Shown here: piece after piece, positions 1 through 7,261 of the stretch
How positions within the stretch are numbered: position 1 is the first letter of the stretch
Layout of the letters: each line of letters begins with the position of its first letter
Source: an uncultured Marinilabiliaceae bacterium
GTDB taxonomy: Bacteria; Bacteroidota; Bacteroidia; Bacteroidales; Marinilabiliaceae
Direction of reading: 5' to 3'
Assembly: GCA_905235955.1 (NCBI GenBank)
Contig: CAJONN010000035.1
Location: 1-14,331, forward strand
DNA length: 14,331 bases
Made by a program: the position numbers and the translations under genes
The notes under the pieces: generated by a model
Databases searched by the model: none
What the model was told of the DNA's origin: nothing
The model's input: only the letters and a program-made list of their open reading frames with translations

Positions 1-31
1 GTAAAATAATTCATAGACAATAAATAAGATG

Positions 32-70
32 CCCCTTTATGTAACATAGATTACATAAAGGGGTATTTTA
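32..70. terminator. Bidirectional intrinsic terminator after xseA
   Basis: A perfect 13-bp inverted repeat (32-44 pairs with 51-63; CCCC side and GGGG side, loop CATAGA at 45-50) lies 53 nt beyond the xseA stop codon. On the plus strand it is followed by a T-rich stretch (64-75). On the minus strand, the direction of xseA transcription, it is followed by a looser T-rich stretch (bases 30 down to 15). The structure therefore could stop xseA transcription and also transcription from a gene to the left of the window reading rightward. No gene is visible in bases 1-115. Confidence 0.8.
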
Positions 71-115
71 TTTTCTCATTCACGCAAAAGATTGATTTTC
101 AAAAATTTGTATAGG

Positions 116-1420
116 TTATAACACACGCTCTACTACTGAAATTATTTTCCCATTATGAGTAATAGTTGTCAGCACGTCGCCTTTGCTCACATCTGATGCG
201 TTGGTTATGCGTTTGCCATTCAGAGTAGTTATGGTGAAGCCACGACGTAGCGTATCAGTAGGCGCATATATGGCTATGATGCGCTGAAGTGTAGAAATAT
301 TGTTGCCCTGATCGCGAATAAGTTTGTATGAGAGTTGTTGCAACGAGAGTTTGAGCTGCTTTATGTGCAATATTTGCGCACGTAAGTTGTTTTGTGTAGT
401 GAGTTTGAGCTGCGTGTAGAGCCTATCAACATATTGCATTGTGGCACCAACTCTGCCCTGTGTGCTCGATATGAGTTGCATTTGCATATTGTCAGTTCGG
501 CGACGCATCAGTGCCAATATATCTTGCGATGTTTCGTAAAGGCGTGTGCGCAATGCAACTATACGCTCAAGCAAAAGAAGATTGTGTCCCACTATAAACT
601 CAGCTGCGGCAGTAGGCGTCTTGGTGCGAGTGTGAGCTACTATGTCACACACAGAGTTGTCACGCTCATGTCCAATGCCTGTGATGACAGGACAAGGGAA
701 CTGCGCTATGTTACACGCCAAGTCGTAGTTGTCGAAGCAGAGCAGATCGGCTTTGCTACCACCGCCACGAATGAGGACAACGACATCAGGCAAAGTGGGC
801 TCGGCAGCTATGGCATCGAGTGCGCTAATGATGCTTTGAGGCGCATCAGCACCTTGCACCATAGCCGGATAGAGTTTGAGGTTGAAAGATAAATTGTATG
901 CATTGTTGAGTATCTGATTGCAAAAATCGCCATAACCAGCAGCCATATCAGAAGAGACAATTGCAATATTTTGCAAAGCAAGTGGAAGTTCGAACATCTT
1001 GTTCATATCAACCACGCCATCTTCAGTTAACCTACGAATAGTGTCGCGACGCTGACGCTCAAGAGCTCCCAAAGTATACTCTGGATTGATTGCTGAAATA
1101 GTTCCGCTTATGCCATATAACTCATGATAACTAATTGTAGCAAAGAACATTATCTTGAGTCCAGCCTGAAGTTGTTGTCCGGTTTCAGATTCAAAGTTGG
1201 ATAGCAAAGTGTTTGCTACATTGCCCCAAATATTGAACTTCATTCGTGCAACAATATCGCCATGTTGCTCCGATTTTTCTACACATTCTATGTAGCAATG
1301 CTTACTGACGCTAATGCTATGTATCTCAGCAACAATCCATGTAGATATATTGGCATCGCTGACCAATTGCTTTATATAAGCGCCAAGCTGACTGAGAGTT
1401 ACGGCTTCGATTTGTTGCAT
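116..1420 (-). CDS. xseA: Exodeoxyribonuclease VII large subunit
   Basis: This 434-residue protein is the catalytic large subunit of exonuclease VII, which degrades single-stranded DNA from either end to oligonucleotides in repair and normally works with many copies of the small subunit XseB. The N-terminal OB-fold DNA-binding domain covers about residues 5-115. The catalytic domain carries the family signatures RGGGSKADL (218-226), GIGHERD (248-254) and TKTPTAAAEF (266-275); a helical, coiled-coil-like region (280-385) follows, ending in the conserved RRGF...G...I segment near 400-415. Length is normal. The start is ATG at 1420, 12 nt after the stop of the DUF1015 gene, so the two are probably one transcript. 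A hairpin terminator follows directly, and no xseB lies between the xseA stop and the window edge. Family identity is certain; co-transcription is inferred from spacing. Confidence 0.97.
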   Translation of the reverse strand: MQQIEAVTLSQLGAYIKQLVSDANISTWIVAEIHSISVSKHCYIECVEKSEQHGDIVARMKFNIWGNVANTLLSNFESETGQQLQAGLKIMFFATISYHELYGISGTISAINPEYTLGALERQRRDTIRRLTEDGVVDMNKMFELPLALQNIAIVSSDMAAGYGDFCNQILNNAYNLSFNLKLYPAMVQGADAPQSIISALDAIAAEPTLPDVVVLIRGGGSKADLLCFDNYDLACNIAQFPCPVITGIGHERDNSVCDIVAHTRTKTPTAAAEFIVGHNLLLLERIVALRTRLYETSQDILALMRRRTDNMQMQLISSTQGRVGATMQYVDRLYTQLKLTTQNNLRAQILHIKQLKLSLQQLSYKLIRDQGNNISTLQRIIAIYAPTDTLRRGFTITTLNGKRITNASDVSKGDVLTTITHNGKIISVVERVL

Positions 1421-1432
1421 CGTTTTTAGGTT

Positions 1433-2674
1433 TTAGAGAGTGCGAACAACCAATCCGGAACGTAATTTTGGTTCGAACCACGTTGTTTTGGGTGGCATGA
1501 TGTTGCCCGAATCGGCAATAGTGATGAGTTGTTGCATCGAAATAGGATACATGGCAAAAGCTACTTTCATTTCGCCCGAATCAACTCTACGTTTAAGTTC
1601 GGCAAGTCCGCGTATACCACCTACAAAATCTATGCGATCAGAACGACGCAAGTCTTTTATTGCCAATATCTTATCGAGTACATGCTCTGATAGCACTGTA
1701 ACGTCGAGCGAACCAATAGGTGTATCGTTGTAGGTACCTTTACGGGCTTCGAGTTTGTACCAATAGCCGCCCAAGTACATACCAAACTCATGCAAATGTT
1801 GTGGTTTGTATTCTTCGGTGCCCATATTTGTTATCTTCATCACGCTACTGAGCTTAACTATAAATTGCTCATCGGTGAGGTTGTTGAGGTCGCGCACTAC
1901 ACGATTGTAGTCGATGATTTGTAGCTGATTGTCAGGAAAATGAACAGCCATAAAGTAGTTGTATTCTTCGGTACCATTGTGGTGCGGATTGTATGTGGCA
2001 AACTCAGAGCCGATTCTGGCTGCAGCAGCTGTGCGATGATGTCCGTCGGCAACGTAGGTAAAAGGCACTTTGGTAGCGAAAAGCGACTGTATGCATGCAA
2101 CAACCTCAGCATCAGCTACTACCCATAGTGCATGTCCCAAGCCATCATCAGAAATAAAATTATATTCTGGTTCGGTTTTTATTATCTGCTCTACAATGGC
2201 ATCTATCTCAGGTACAGCTTTGTATGTAAAAAATACTGGTTCTACATTGGCTTTCAGATGCCGTGTAAGCACCATTCGATCTTCCTCTTTGTCAGGACGT
2301 GTAAGTTCATGTTTTTTGATAATGCCGTTGATGTAATCAGCACAAGCGGCTGCTCCTACAATGCCATACTGTGTGCGTCCGTTCATTGTTTGGGCATAGA
2401 TGTAGTAGCAAGGCTTAGCGTCTGGTACGAGCCAACCTTTATCTTGCATGTTTTTGAAGTTGCGCACAGCCATATTGTAGACCTCTTCAGAGTGTATGCC
2501 AACATTGGCATCGCAGTCGATTTCGGCACGCGTAACGTGGAGCAGAGAGCATGGTTTGCCATTTGCCATTTGCGCTGCTTCTTGTGTATTCATTACATCA
2601 TATGGGAGACACGACACTTGTTCTGCTATATTGCGCGGTGGTCGGAGACCGCAAAAAGGCTTTACAGTTGCCAT
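1433..2674 (-). CDS. DUF1015 family protein
   Basis: The 413-residue product belongs to the uncharacterised DUF1015 family. Recognisable family segments are the N-terminal KPFCGLRPP (5-13), LPYDV (23-27), KHELT...KEEDR (121-133), the central ADGHHRTAAA (209-218) and the C-terminal MPPKTTWFEPKLRSG (393-407). There is no signal peptide or membrane segment, so it is probably cytoplasmic. The reaction is unknown. The DGHHR motif resembles the phosphate-binding motif of ParB/sulfiredoxin-fold proteins, some of which are free-serine kinases, and DUF1015 genes in Bacteroidales often sit near serA/serC; neither fact proves a function, and serine genes are absent here. A TTG codon at 2680 would add two residues, but ATG at 2674 (M-A-T-V-K-P-F) fits the family better. 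It is the first gene of a probable unit with xseA. Confidence 0.9.
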   Translation of the reverse strand: MATVKPFCGLRPPRNIAEQVSCLPYDVMNTQEAAQMANGKPCSLLHVTRAEIDCDANVGIHSEEVYNMAVRNFKNMQDKGWLVPDAKPCYYIYAQTMNGRTQYGIVGAAACADYINGIIKKHELTRPDKEEDRMVLTRHLKANVEPVFFTYKAVPEIDAIVEQIIKTEPEYNFISDDGLGHALWVVADAEVVACIQSLFATKVPFTYVADGHHRTAAAARIGSEFATYNPHHNGTEEYNYFMAVHFPDNQLQIIDYNRVVRDLNNLTDEQFIVKLSSVMKITNMGTEEYKPQHLHEFGMYLGGYWYKLEARKGTYNDTPIGSLDVTVLSEHVLDKILAIKDLRRSDRIDFVGGIRGLAELKRRVDSGEMKVAFAMYPISMQQLITIADSGNIMPPKTTWFEPKLRSGLVVRTL

Positions 2675-2692
2675 AGACAAGGATATTTTTTG

Positions 2693-2709
2693 CTAAAATA
2701 ACAAAAATT
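2693..2709 (-). promoter_or_regulatory. Possible promoter of the DUF1015-xseA unit
   Basis: On the minus strand two near matches to the Bacteroidetes -7 element TAnnTTTG occur: TATTTTAG (2700-2693) and AATTTTTG (2709-2702), each with one mismatch. A TTTG that could act as -33 element lies about 18 nt upstream of the first one, inside the T-tract of the preceding terminator. Either would give a leader of roughly 10-20 nt to the ATG at 2674. Weak evidence based on position and consensus only. Confidence 0.35.
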
Positions 2710-2719
2710 TGGGTATTAC

Positions 2720-2763
2720 AAAAAAAACAAAAAGGTCTTCAGAACTTCACAGCTCCAAAGACC
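2720..2763 (-). terminator. Intrinsic terminator of the FadL-like gene
   Basis: Read on the minus strand, bases 2763-2734 form a 30-nt hairpin: a continuous 13-bp stem (including three G-U pairs) closed by the tetraloop GTGA, which is of the stable GNRA class. It is followed by T5-G-T7 (2733-2720). It lies 28 nt past the stop codon of the FadL-like gene and would separate that gene from DUF1015-xseA. Confidence 0.88.
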
Positions 2764-2791
2764 AACACTAATTATAAAATACTGTTTTTAT

Positions 2792-4165
2792 TTAGAAACG
2801 ATAATCAATACCTACACCAAATACTTTGTTGGTGCGTGAATAGACATCTGTACCGGGAAGACCTGTACCCATATAGTTCTGACTTTCAACCTTGTAGTCG
2901 TCATACATAGTCCAAAAATAGCTAAGGTTGAGGCGCAAATGTTCGTTGAAGTTGACGGCGCCACCAAAGCCTACTGAGTAGCTATCGCAAGCAAAAGAGG
3001 TATTGCTCTGATATTCGTCAGACAAACCATAGTCGGTACGCTGAGCACCTGCACTTACAAGGAATGTTTTGTTGATATTCCACTCTACACCAGCCAAATA
3101 TTCAATAGTACCACGTTTGAGCAACTTCTGACGGTCGTCGGGCATTTTTGCATTTTTATCGTCAAAAACATGGAACTCAACCATAGCACGCAATGTTGGC
3201 AAAAATTCATAACCAACAGCCGTAGAGAAGAGTGCAGGCAAGTCGTTGCGAATTTTTGCACCATCTTGATATGCAGCCAATTTACTGCCCATATCCGACT
3301 GTGCCAACTGAGCTGCTACACTGATAGGATTTATGCTAAGTTCGTGAGTGTCGTTTTCGGTTTCAATTTTGGTACGGAACTCGTAACGCGCTGTGAGGGT
3401 AAATTTATCTTTGTGGAAATTGACACTAAGTTGTGGAGTGTACCCCCAACCAGTTTGGTCGCAGTCGAGCTGCAAATTGACAAGTTCTGTATTGGGCTGT
3501 TTGAGTGTAGCTATTACATGACCGCGATTGTAGCCATCGTAGTAATTGGCACGAAATGCAAATGCTACTGACCAGCATGAAGCCACCTGATAGGCTGCCG
3601 ACAACTGTGCACCATATACATATTGCTTACCTTTAAGCTCAGTATCAATAGTATAGAGCGATGAAGTGTTGAAAATGTTGTAGCCATGTGAACTAAGTTG
3701 CGGTTTTTGTGTCAAAATAGATTGATTGAGCGAAGCGGTAAGTGGTGCAGTAAACATAGGTATGCCATCTTCAAACTTTACATAGCCACCACTACCAACA
3801 ATGCCAAGCATAAACGATGCTGCAAACTTATCCTTGCGATAAGCTACAAACAGACCTGGCACAAATGGCGCTGTAGCCTTACCATGAAACTTGTATGTAT
3901 TATCTTCAGTGTTGAAAAGAGGAAAGGTAGTTTCTACGTCGCGATTTTGGTGTGGACTTTGCCAATTGAATGATAGTTGCAAACCCTCATGTCCCCAAAC
4001 CAAACCAGCAGGATTGCTAAAAGCTCCGTCGATTTCAAAAGTAGCGCCACGTGCCATCATACGGTCGAAGGCGATGTGATAATTGGTGTTGGTTGTCAGA
4101 CCTCCAGCCATTGCCGATGTAGCACATGCTAAAGCACATGCTATCAGCACAAAATGTTGTTTCAT
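2792..4165 (-). CDS. OmpP1/FadL-family outer membrane protein
   Basis: The 457-residue product is an outer membrane beta-barrel of the OmpP1/FadL/TodX family, whose studied members let hydrophobic compounds such as long-chain fatty acids cross the outer membrane. A signal peptide covers residues 1-20, with probable cleavage after AMA. The mature N terminus (GGLTTNTNYHIAF) followed by EIDGAFSNPAG (44-54) is the family's plug region with its NPAG motif. The rest alternates polar and aromatic residues in strand-like blocks, and the protein ends in an aromatic residue (DYRF), as expected for BAM-dependent barrels. The substrate cannot be read from the sequence. It is monocistronic: its own promoter at 4224-4231 and a strong terminator at 2720-2763. 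No truncation seen. Confidence 0.92.
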   Translation of the reverse strand: MKQHFVLIACALACATSAMAGGLTTNTNYHIAFDRMMARGATFEIDGAFSNPAGLVWGHEGLQLSFNWQSPHQNRDVETTFPLFNTEDNTYKFHGKATAPFVPGLFVAYRKDKFAASFMLGIVGSGGYVKFEDGIPMFTAPLTASLNQSILTQKPQLSSHGYNIFNTSSLYTIDTELKGKQYVYGAQLSAAYQVASCWSVAFAFRANYYDGYNRGHVIATLKQPNTELVNLQLDCDQTGWGYTPQLSVNFHKDKFTLTARYEFRTKIETENDTHELSINPISVAAQLAQSDMGSKLAAYQDGAKIRNDLPALFSTAVGYEFLPTLRAMVEFHVFDDKNAKMPDDRQKLLKRGTIEYLAGVEWNINKTFLVSAGAQRTDYGLSDEYQSNTSFACDSYSVGFGGAVNFNEHLRLNLSYFWTMYDDYKVESQNYMGTGLPGTDVYSRTNKVFGVGIDYRF

Positions 4166-4223
4166 ATTACCTATAAAATTGGTTTATTTTTATGTTTTTT
4201 TGTTCTATTTTTAATTGCGCTGG

Positions 4224-4231
4224 CAAAGATA
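4224..4231 (-). promoter_or_regulatory. -7 promoter element of the FadL-like gene
   Basis: Minus-strand TATCTTTG matches the Bacteroidetes -7 consensus TAnnTTTG exactly. Transcription would begin near 4217, giving a leader of about 50 nt before the ATG at 4165. A TTTG at 4260-4257 lies upstream, but the spacer of 25 nt is longer than the usual 19-21, so the -33 element is uncertain. Confidence 0.65.
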
Positions 4232-4432
4232 AGTACTTTTAGACTATATTTTAGTACAAATAGCACTATTTTAATTTTTTTAGCAATATGAACATTTTTT
4301 GTATATACTATAGTGAATATTGACACGAAAGATATAAATTTAACTATTTTTTAAACATTTAAAAAACAAAAAAATCAGAACATAAGAGATGATTGCAAAA
4401 TAAAAATACAATGATATTCAATATAAAATTAT

Positions 4433-4440
4433 TACTTTTA
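4433..4440 (+). promoter_or_regulatory. Weak -7 candidate upstream of ssb
   Basis: TACTTTTA differs from TAnnTTTG in the last base and sits 26 nt before the ssb start codon. No -33 element is evident. It is the best candidate in this region but weak. Confidence 0.3.
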
Positions 4441-4466
4441 CCACAAAAAAACATAAAAACATAACA

Positions 4467-4850
4467 ATGTTCAAAATTGAAATTATCGGACACATAGGAG
4501 CCGATGCTCGCATTGTGTCAAACAACGGCAACGAATTTGTATCGTTTAGTGTGGCTCATTCTGAGAAACGTAATGACAAAGAGATCACCACTTGGGTAAG
4601 TGTAACAACCCCAAACACCAAGTTGGCACAATATCTGACCAAAGGGACCAAAATTTTTGTCAGAGGCAACGCAACTCTCAGAACATACCAAAACGACCAA
4701 CATCAGACAATGGCTGGAATAAACCTATTTGCTACTGAAATAGAATTTTGTAGTAGTGCATCGCAAACAGCCAAAACGCAATCACAAGATGCACAAGACG
4801 TAGAGCAGCTAACACCTCAATCGCTGAACGAAAATGGTTTGCCATTCTGA
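4467..4850 (+). CDS. ssb: Single-stranded DNA-binding protein
   Basis: This 127-residue protein coats single-stranded DNA during replication, repair and recombination. Residues 1-95 form the OB fold: an N-terminal IEIIGHIGADARI strand, FVSFSVAHSEK (23-33), ITTWVSVTTP (39-48), the AQYLTKGTKIFVRG segment (53-66) and a final strand near ATEIEFC. A short Gln/Ser-rich linker follows, and the protein ends in NENGLPF. The terminal LPF is the partner-binding tip seen in SSBs, but the residues before it include only one acid, fewer than the usual Asp-rich tip. The protein is shorter than typical housekeeping SSBs of about 150-180 residues and may be a second copy; I cannot see the rest of the genome. 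It is a single-gene unit with a terminator 6 nt past the stop. Confidence 0.93.
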   Translation: MFKIEIIGHIGADARIVSNNGNEFVSFSVAHSEKRNDKEITTWVSVTTPNTKLAQYLTKGTKIFVRGNATLRTYQNDQHQTMAGINLFATEIEFCSSASQTAKTQSQDAQDVEQLTPQSLNENGLPF

Positions 4851-4856
4851 ACAAAG

Positions 4857-4895
4857 AGCCACTTAAGGAACATTGCTTTAAGTGGCTTTTTTTTT
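4857..4895 (+). terminator. Intrinsic terminator of ssb
   Basis: AGCCACTTAA (4857-4866) pairs perfectly with TTAAGTGGCT (4878-4887), with an 11-nt loop, followed by an uninterrupted run of nine T (4887-4895). It begins 6 nt after the ssb stop codon and isolates ssb from the peptidase gene. Confidence 0.92.
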
Positions 4896-4967
4896 GACAT
4901 CTTCGCAAATAAAAAGCCGTAAGCAAAATCTCACAACTCAAAACTTATAACTCTGACAATCTTTTTA

Positions 4968-4975
4968 TATTTTTG
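4968..4975 (+). promoter_or_regulatory. -7 promoter element of the M3 peptidase gene
   Basis: TATTTTTG matches the Bacteroidetes -7 consensus TAnnTTTG exactly and lies 27 nt before the ATG at 5003, giving a leader of about 20 nt. No good -33 TTTG is visible. The site covers the alternative TTG codon at 4973, which would then not be transcribed, supporting the ATG start. Confidence 0.6.
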
Positions 4976-5002
4976 CAAAAAAGAAAAAAACAGAACAACT
5001 CA

Positions 5003-7216
5003 ATGAATAAAATCAAAATATTAGCAGCAGCAATGACAGCTACAGCCCTACTCACCTCGTGCACTGACGACGACAAAAACTACCTTTTAGACACAAAATT
5101 TGACACGCCACACAACGTGCCACCATTTGAAAAAATACGCTATCGGGACTACATACCAGCCTTTGAGCAAGAACTCAAAAACGTAAACCAAACCATAGAA
5201 CTGATATGCAACAACCGCGAAGAGGCCACATTTCAGAATACCATAATACCATTCGATCGTCGAAATCAGCATCTTGACGTATTACAAAACATATTTGTAA
5301 ATCTGCAAGAGGTAGAAAACTGCGACACAATGGTAACAATAGCCGAATGGGTAATGCCACATCTGACTGAAGCCTACGACAATATATATATGAATCAAAA
5401 GCTCTTTGAGCGCATAAAACATATATACGACAATCGGGCTCAGCTCGACAGCATCAAGCAACGCGTAACCGAAAAATACTACAAAAAATTTGTGCGCAAC
5501 GGAGCATTGCTATCAGAAACCGACCAAGCTACATTGCGCGACTACAACCAACAGATATCGCTACTCACGCTCAAATTTGGCAACAACATACTGAGCGAAA
5601 CCAATAGCTACCAACTTGTTATCGACAGCATAGCTGACCTTAGCGGACTGCCCGAAAGCATTGTAAACGCAGCTGCACTACGCGCACAAAAAGCTGGACT
5701 AAACGGCAAATGGCTTTTCACACTGCAAAATGCAAGCATAATGCCATTCTTGCAATACGCTGACAGCCACGAGCTTAGAAAGCAAATATACGAAGCCTAC
5801 ACACACCGTGGCAACAACGCCAACGATGCCGACAACAACCAAAACCTAATAAAAATAGCCACACTCAGAGCCAAACGCGCCAAGCTATTGGGCTACAAAA
5901 CACACGCCCACTACGTAATAGAAGAAAACATGGCGCAAACGCCTGAAATAGTTGACTCGTTTATGACCGATATGTGGACAGCCGCACTGCGCAAAGCACA
6001 AAACGAGCTAAACGAAATGAAACAATTTGCCTACAAATACAACAAAACAACAAGCATAGAGGCATGCGACTGGGCTTATTGGGCTGAAAAGGTGCGCAAA
6101 AGCAAATATGACATCGAAGAGAAAGAAATATCAGAATATTTTGTGCTCGAAAACGTAATGAGCGGCATGTTTGAAGTGGCAGAAAAACTATACGGACTAA
6201 CATTTAGAAAAGCTGAAGACATACCACTCTACAACCCCGACGACAACATTGTATATGAAGCTTACGAAGAAAACGGCAATTACCTTGGGCTAATATACTT
6301 CGACTTCTACCCCCGTGCAAGCAAATCAGGCGGCGCATGGTGCACCTACTTCCAAGAAGCACTTGACAACTTTGATGGCACACGCCAAGAGGCACAAATG
6401 TCAATAGCATACAACTTTACAACACCAACCACCAACACACCTGCCCTACTCACATTTGACGAAGTATCAACAATGTTTCATGAGTTTGGTCATGCACTGC
6501 ATGGCCTATTCTCAAAAGGAGAATATGTGGCAATATGTGGCACTGTGCCAAACGACTATGTAGAGATGCCATCGCAAATAATGGAAAACTGGGCATCAGA
6601 ACCTGAAGTGCTCAAAACATTTGCTCGGCACTATCGCACAGGCGAAGTGATGCCAGACGAACTCATCGAAAAACTCAACCGTGCATCGACATGGAATCAG
6701 GGCTTTGCTACAGTAGAATACATTGCCACTGCCCTACTTGACCTCAAATGGCACACCATAAGTGCCGACGAACAGATAACCGATGCACAAGCCTTTGAGA
6801 AAAAAGCACTCAACACCATCGGGCTGATGCCTGAAATAGGTCCGCGCTACCACTCAACCTACCTTGCTCACAGTTTCAACGGAGGCTACGATGCTGGCTA
6901 CTACGTATATATGTGGGCAGAACTGCTTGATGCCGATGCATTTAGCGCATTCAAAGAGAGTGGCGACATATTCAACAAACAATTGGCACAAAAATTCAGA
7001 AAATATTGCTTGAGCGAAATAGGCTTCGATGAACCTATGAAACAATATGTACGCTTCAGAGGACAAAAACCAACATCAGAGCCACTCATAGTGCGTCGTG
7101 GGTTAAACGAGCAAGCAGCTAAGCAACGCCCTACTACTACCAAAACAACACCACAACAAACTACCGAAAAGCTAAAGAAAATAGAGACAACAAACTCTAT
7201 CAGCCAAAACAACTAA
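5003..7216 (+). CDS. dcp: M3-family zinc metallopeptidase (Dcp-like), lipoprotein
   Basis: The 737-residue product is a thermolysin-like peptidase of family M3, closest in layout to peptidyl-dipeptidase Dcp, which removes dipeptides from the C termini of oligopeptides. The catalytic zinc motif HEFGHALH lies at 493-500 (ligands H493 and H497, catalytic E494); the third ligand is probably E521 in DYVEMPSQIMENW. The N terminus is a lipoprotein signal with lipobox LLTSC, lipidated at C20, followed by TDDDK, which resembles the acidic signal that sends Bacteroidetes lipoproteins to the cell surface. E. coli Dcp is not a lipoprotein, so this copy likely digests peptides at the outer membrane. After the M3 domain there is a Thr/Gln/Lys-rich tail of about 40 residues. 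ATG 5003 is preferred over TTG 4973, which would push the lipobox inward and overlap the promoter. Dcp versus oligopeptidase A specificity is not settled. Confidence 0.93.
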   Translation: MNKIKILAAAMTATALLTSCTDDDKNYLLDTKFDTPHNVPPFEKIRYRDYIPAFEQELKNVNQTIELICNNREEATFQNTIIPFDRRNQHLDVLQNIFVNLQEVENCDTMVTIAEWVMPHLTEAYDNIYMNQKLFERIKHIYDNRAQLDSIKQRVTEKYYKKFVRNGALLSETDQATLRDYNQQISLLTLKFGNNILSETNSYQLVIDSIADLSGLPESIVNAAALRAQKAGLNGKWLFTLQNASIMPFLQYADSHELRKQIYEAYTHRGNNANDADNNQNLIKIATLRAKRAKLLGYKTHAHYVIEENMAQTPEIVDSFMTDMWTAALRKAQNELNEMKQFAYKYNKTTSIEACDWAYWAEKVRKSKYDIEEKEISEYFVLENVMSGMFEVAEKLYGLTFRKAEDIPLYNPDDNIVYEAYEENGNYLGLIYFDFYPRASKSGGAWCTYFQEALDNFDGTRQEAQMSIAYNFTTPTTNTPALLTFDEVSTMFHEFGHALHGLFSKGEYVAICGTVPNDYVEMPSQIMENWASEPEVLKTFARHYRTGEVMPDELIEKLNRASTWNQGFATVEYIATALLDLKWHTISADEQITDAQAFEKKALNTIGLMPEIGPRYHSTYLAHSFNGGYDAGYYVYMWAELLDADAFSAFKESGDIFNKQLAQKFRKYCLSEIGFDEPMKQYVRFRGQKPTSEPLIVRRGLNEQAAKQRPTTTKTTPQQTTEKLKKIETTNSISQNN

Positions 7217-7261
7217 GAAGGGGAAAGGCTACTTTGAGCCAATATCAAATATTGAAAGAAA

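Larger units (their letters stand above)
4166..4466. other. AT-rich divergent intergenic region
   Basis: These 301 bases separate the minus-strand FadL-like gene from the plus-strand ssb gene. The stretch is very rich in A and T runs. It holds a clear promoter for the FadL-like gene (4224-4231) and only a weak candidate for ssb (4433-4440). An 8-bp palindrome ACTATAGT lies at 4307-4314. No small ORF, tRNA-like fold or riboswitch could be recognised. Confidence 0.7.

Noticed and set aside
392..892. 166-codon open frame on the plus strand inside xseA
   Set aside because: It lies wholly antisense to a well-conserved gene, is rich in Cys, His and Arg, and has no family resemblance or promoter; it is a shadow of xseA codon usage.
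2132..2701. 189-codon open frame on the plus strand inside the DUF1015 gene
   Set aside because: Antisense to conserved DUF1015 motifs, with no recognisable domain; it also runs into the intergenic region only by lack of stops.
4973..5002. TTG start giving a 10-residue longer peptidase
   Set aside because: It would put ten charged or polar residues before the lipoprotein signal and overlaps the promoter element, so ATG 5003 is preferred.
7227..7254. Two short inverted repeats (GGCT/AGCC and CAATAT/ATATTG) between the peptidase and HD genes
   Set aside because: Stems of 4 and 6 bp without a following T-run are too weak for a terminator, and no regulatory RNA pattern is visible.
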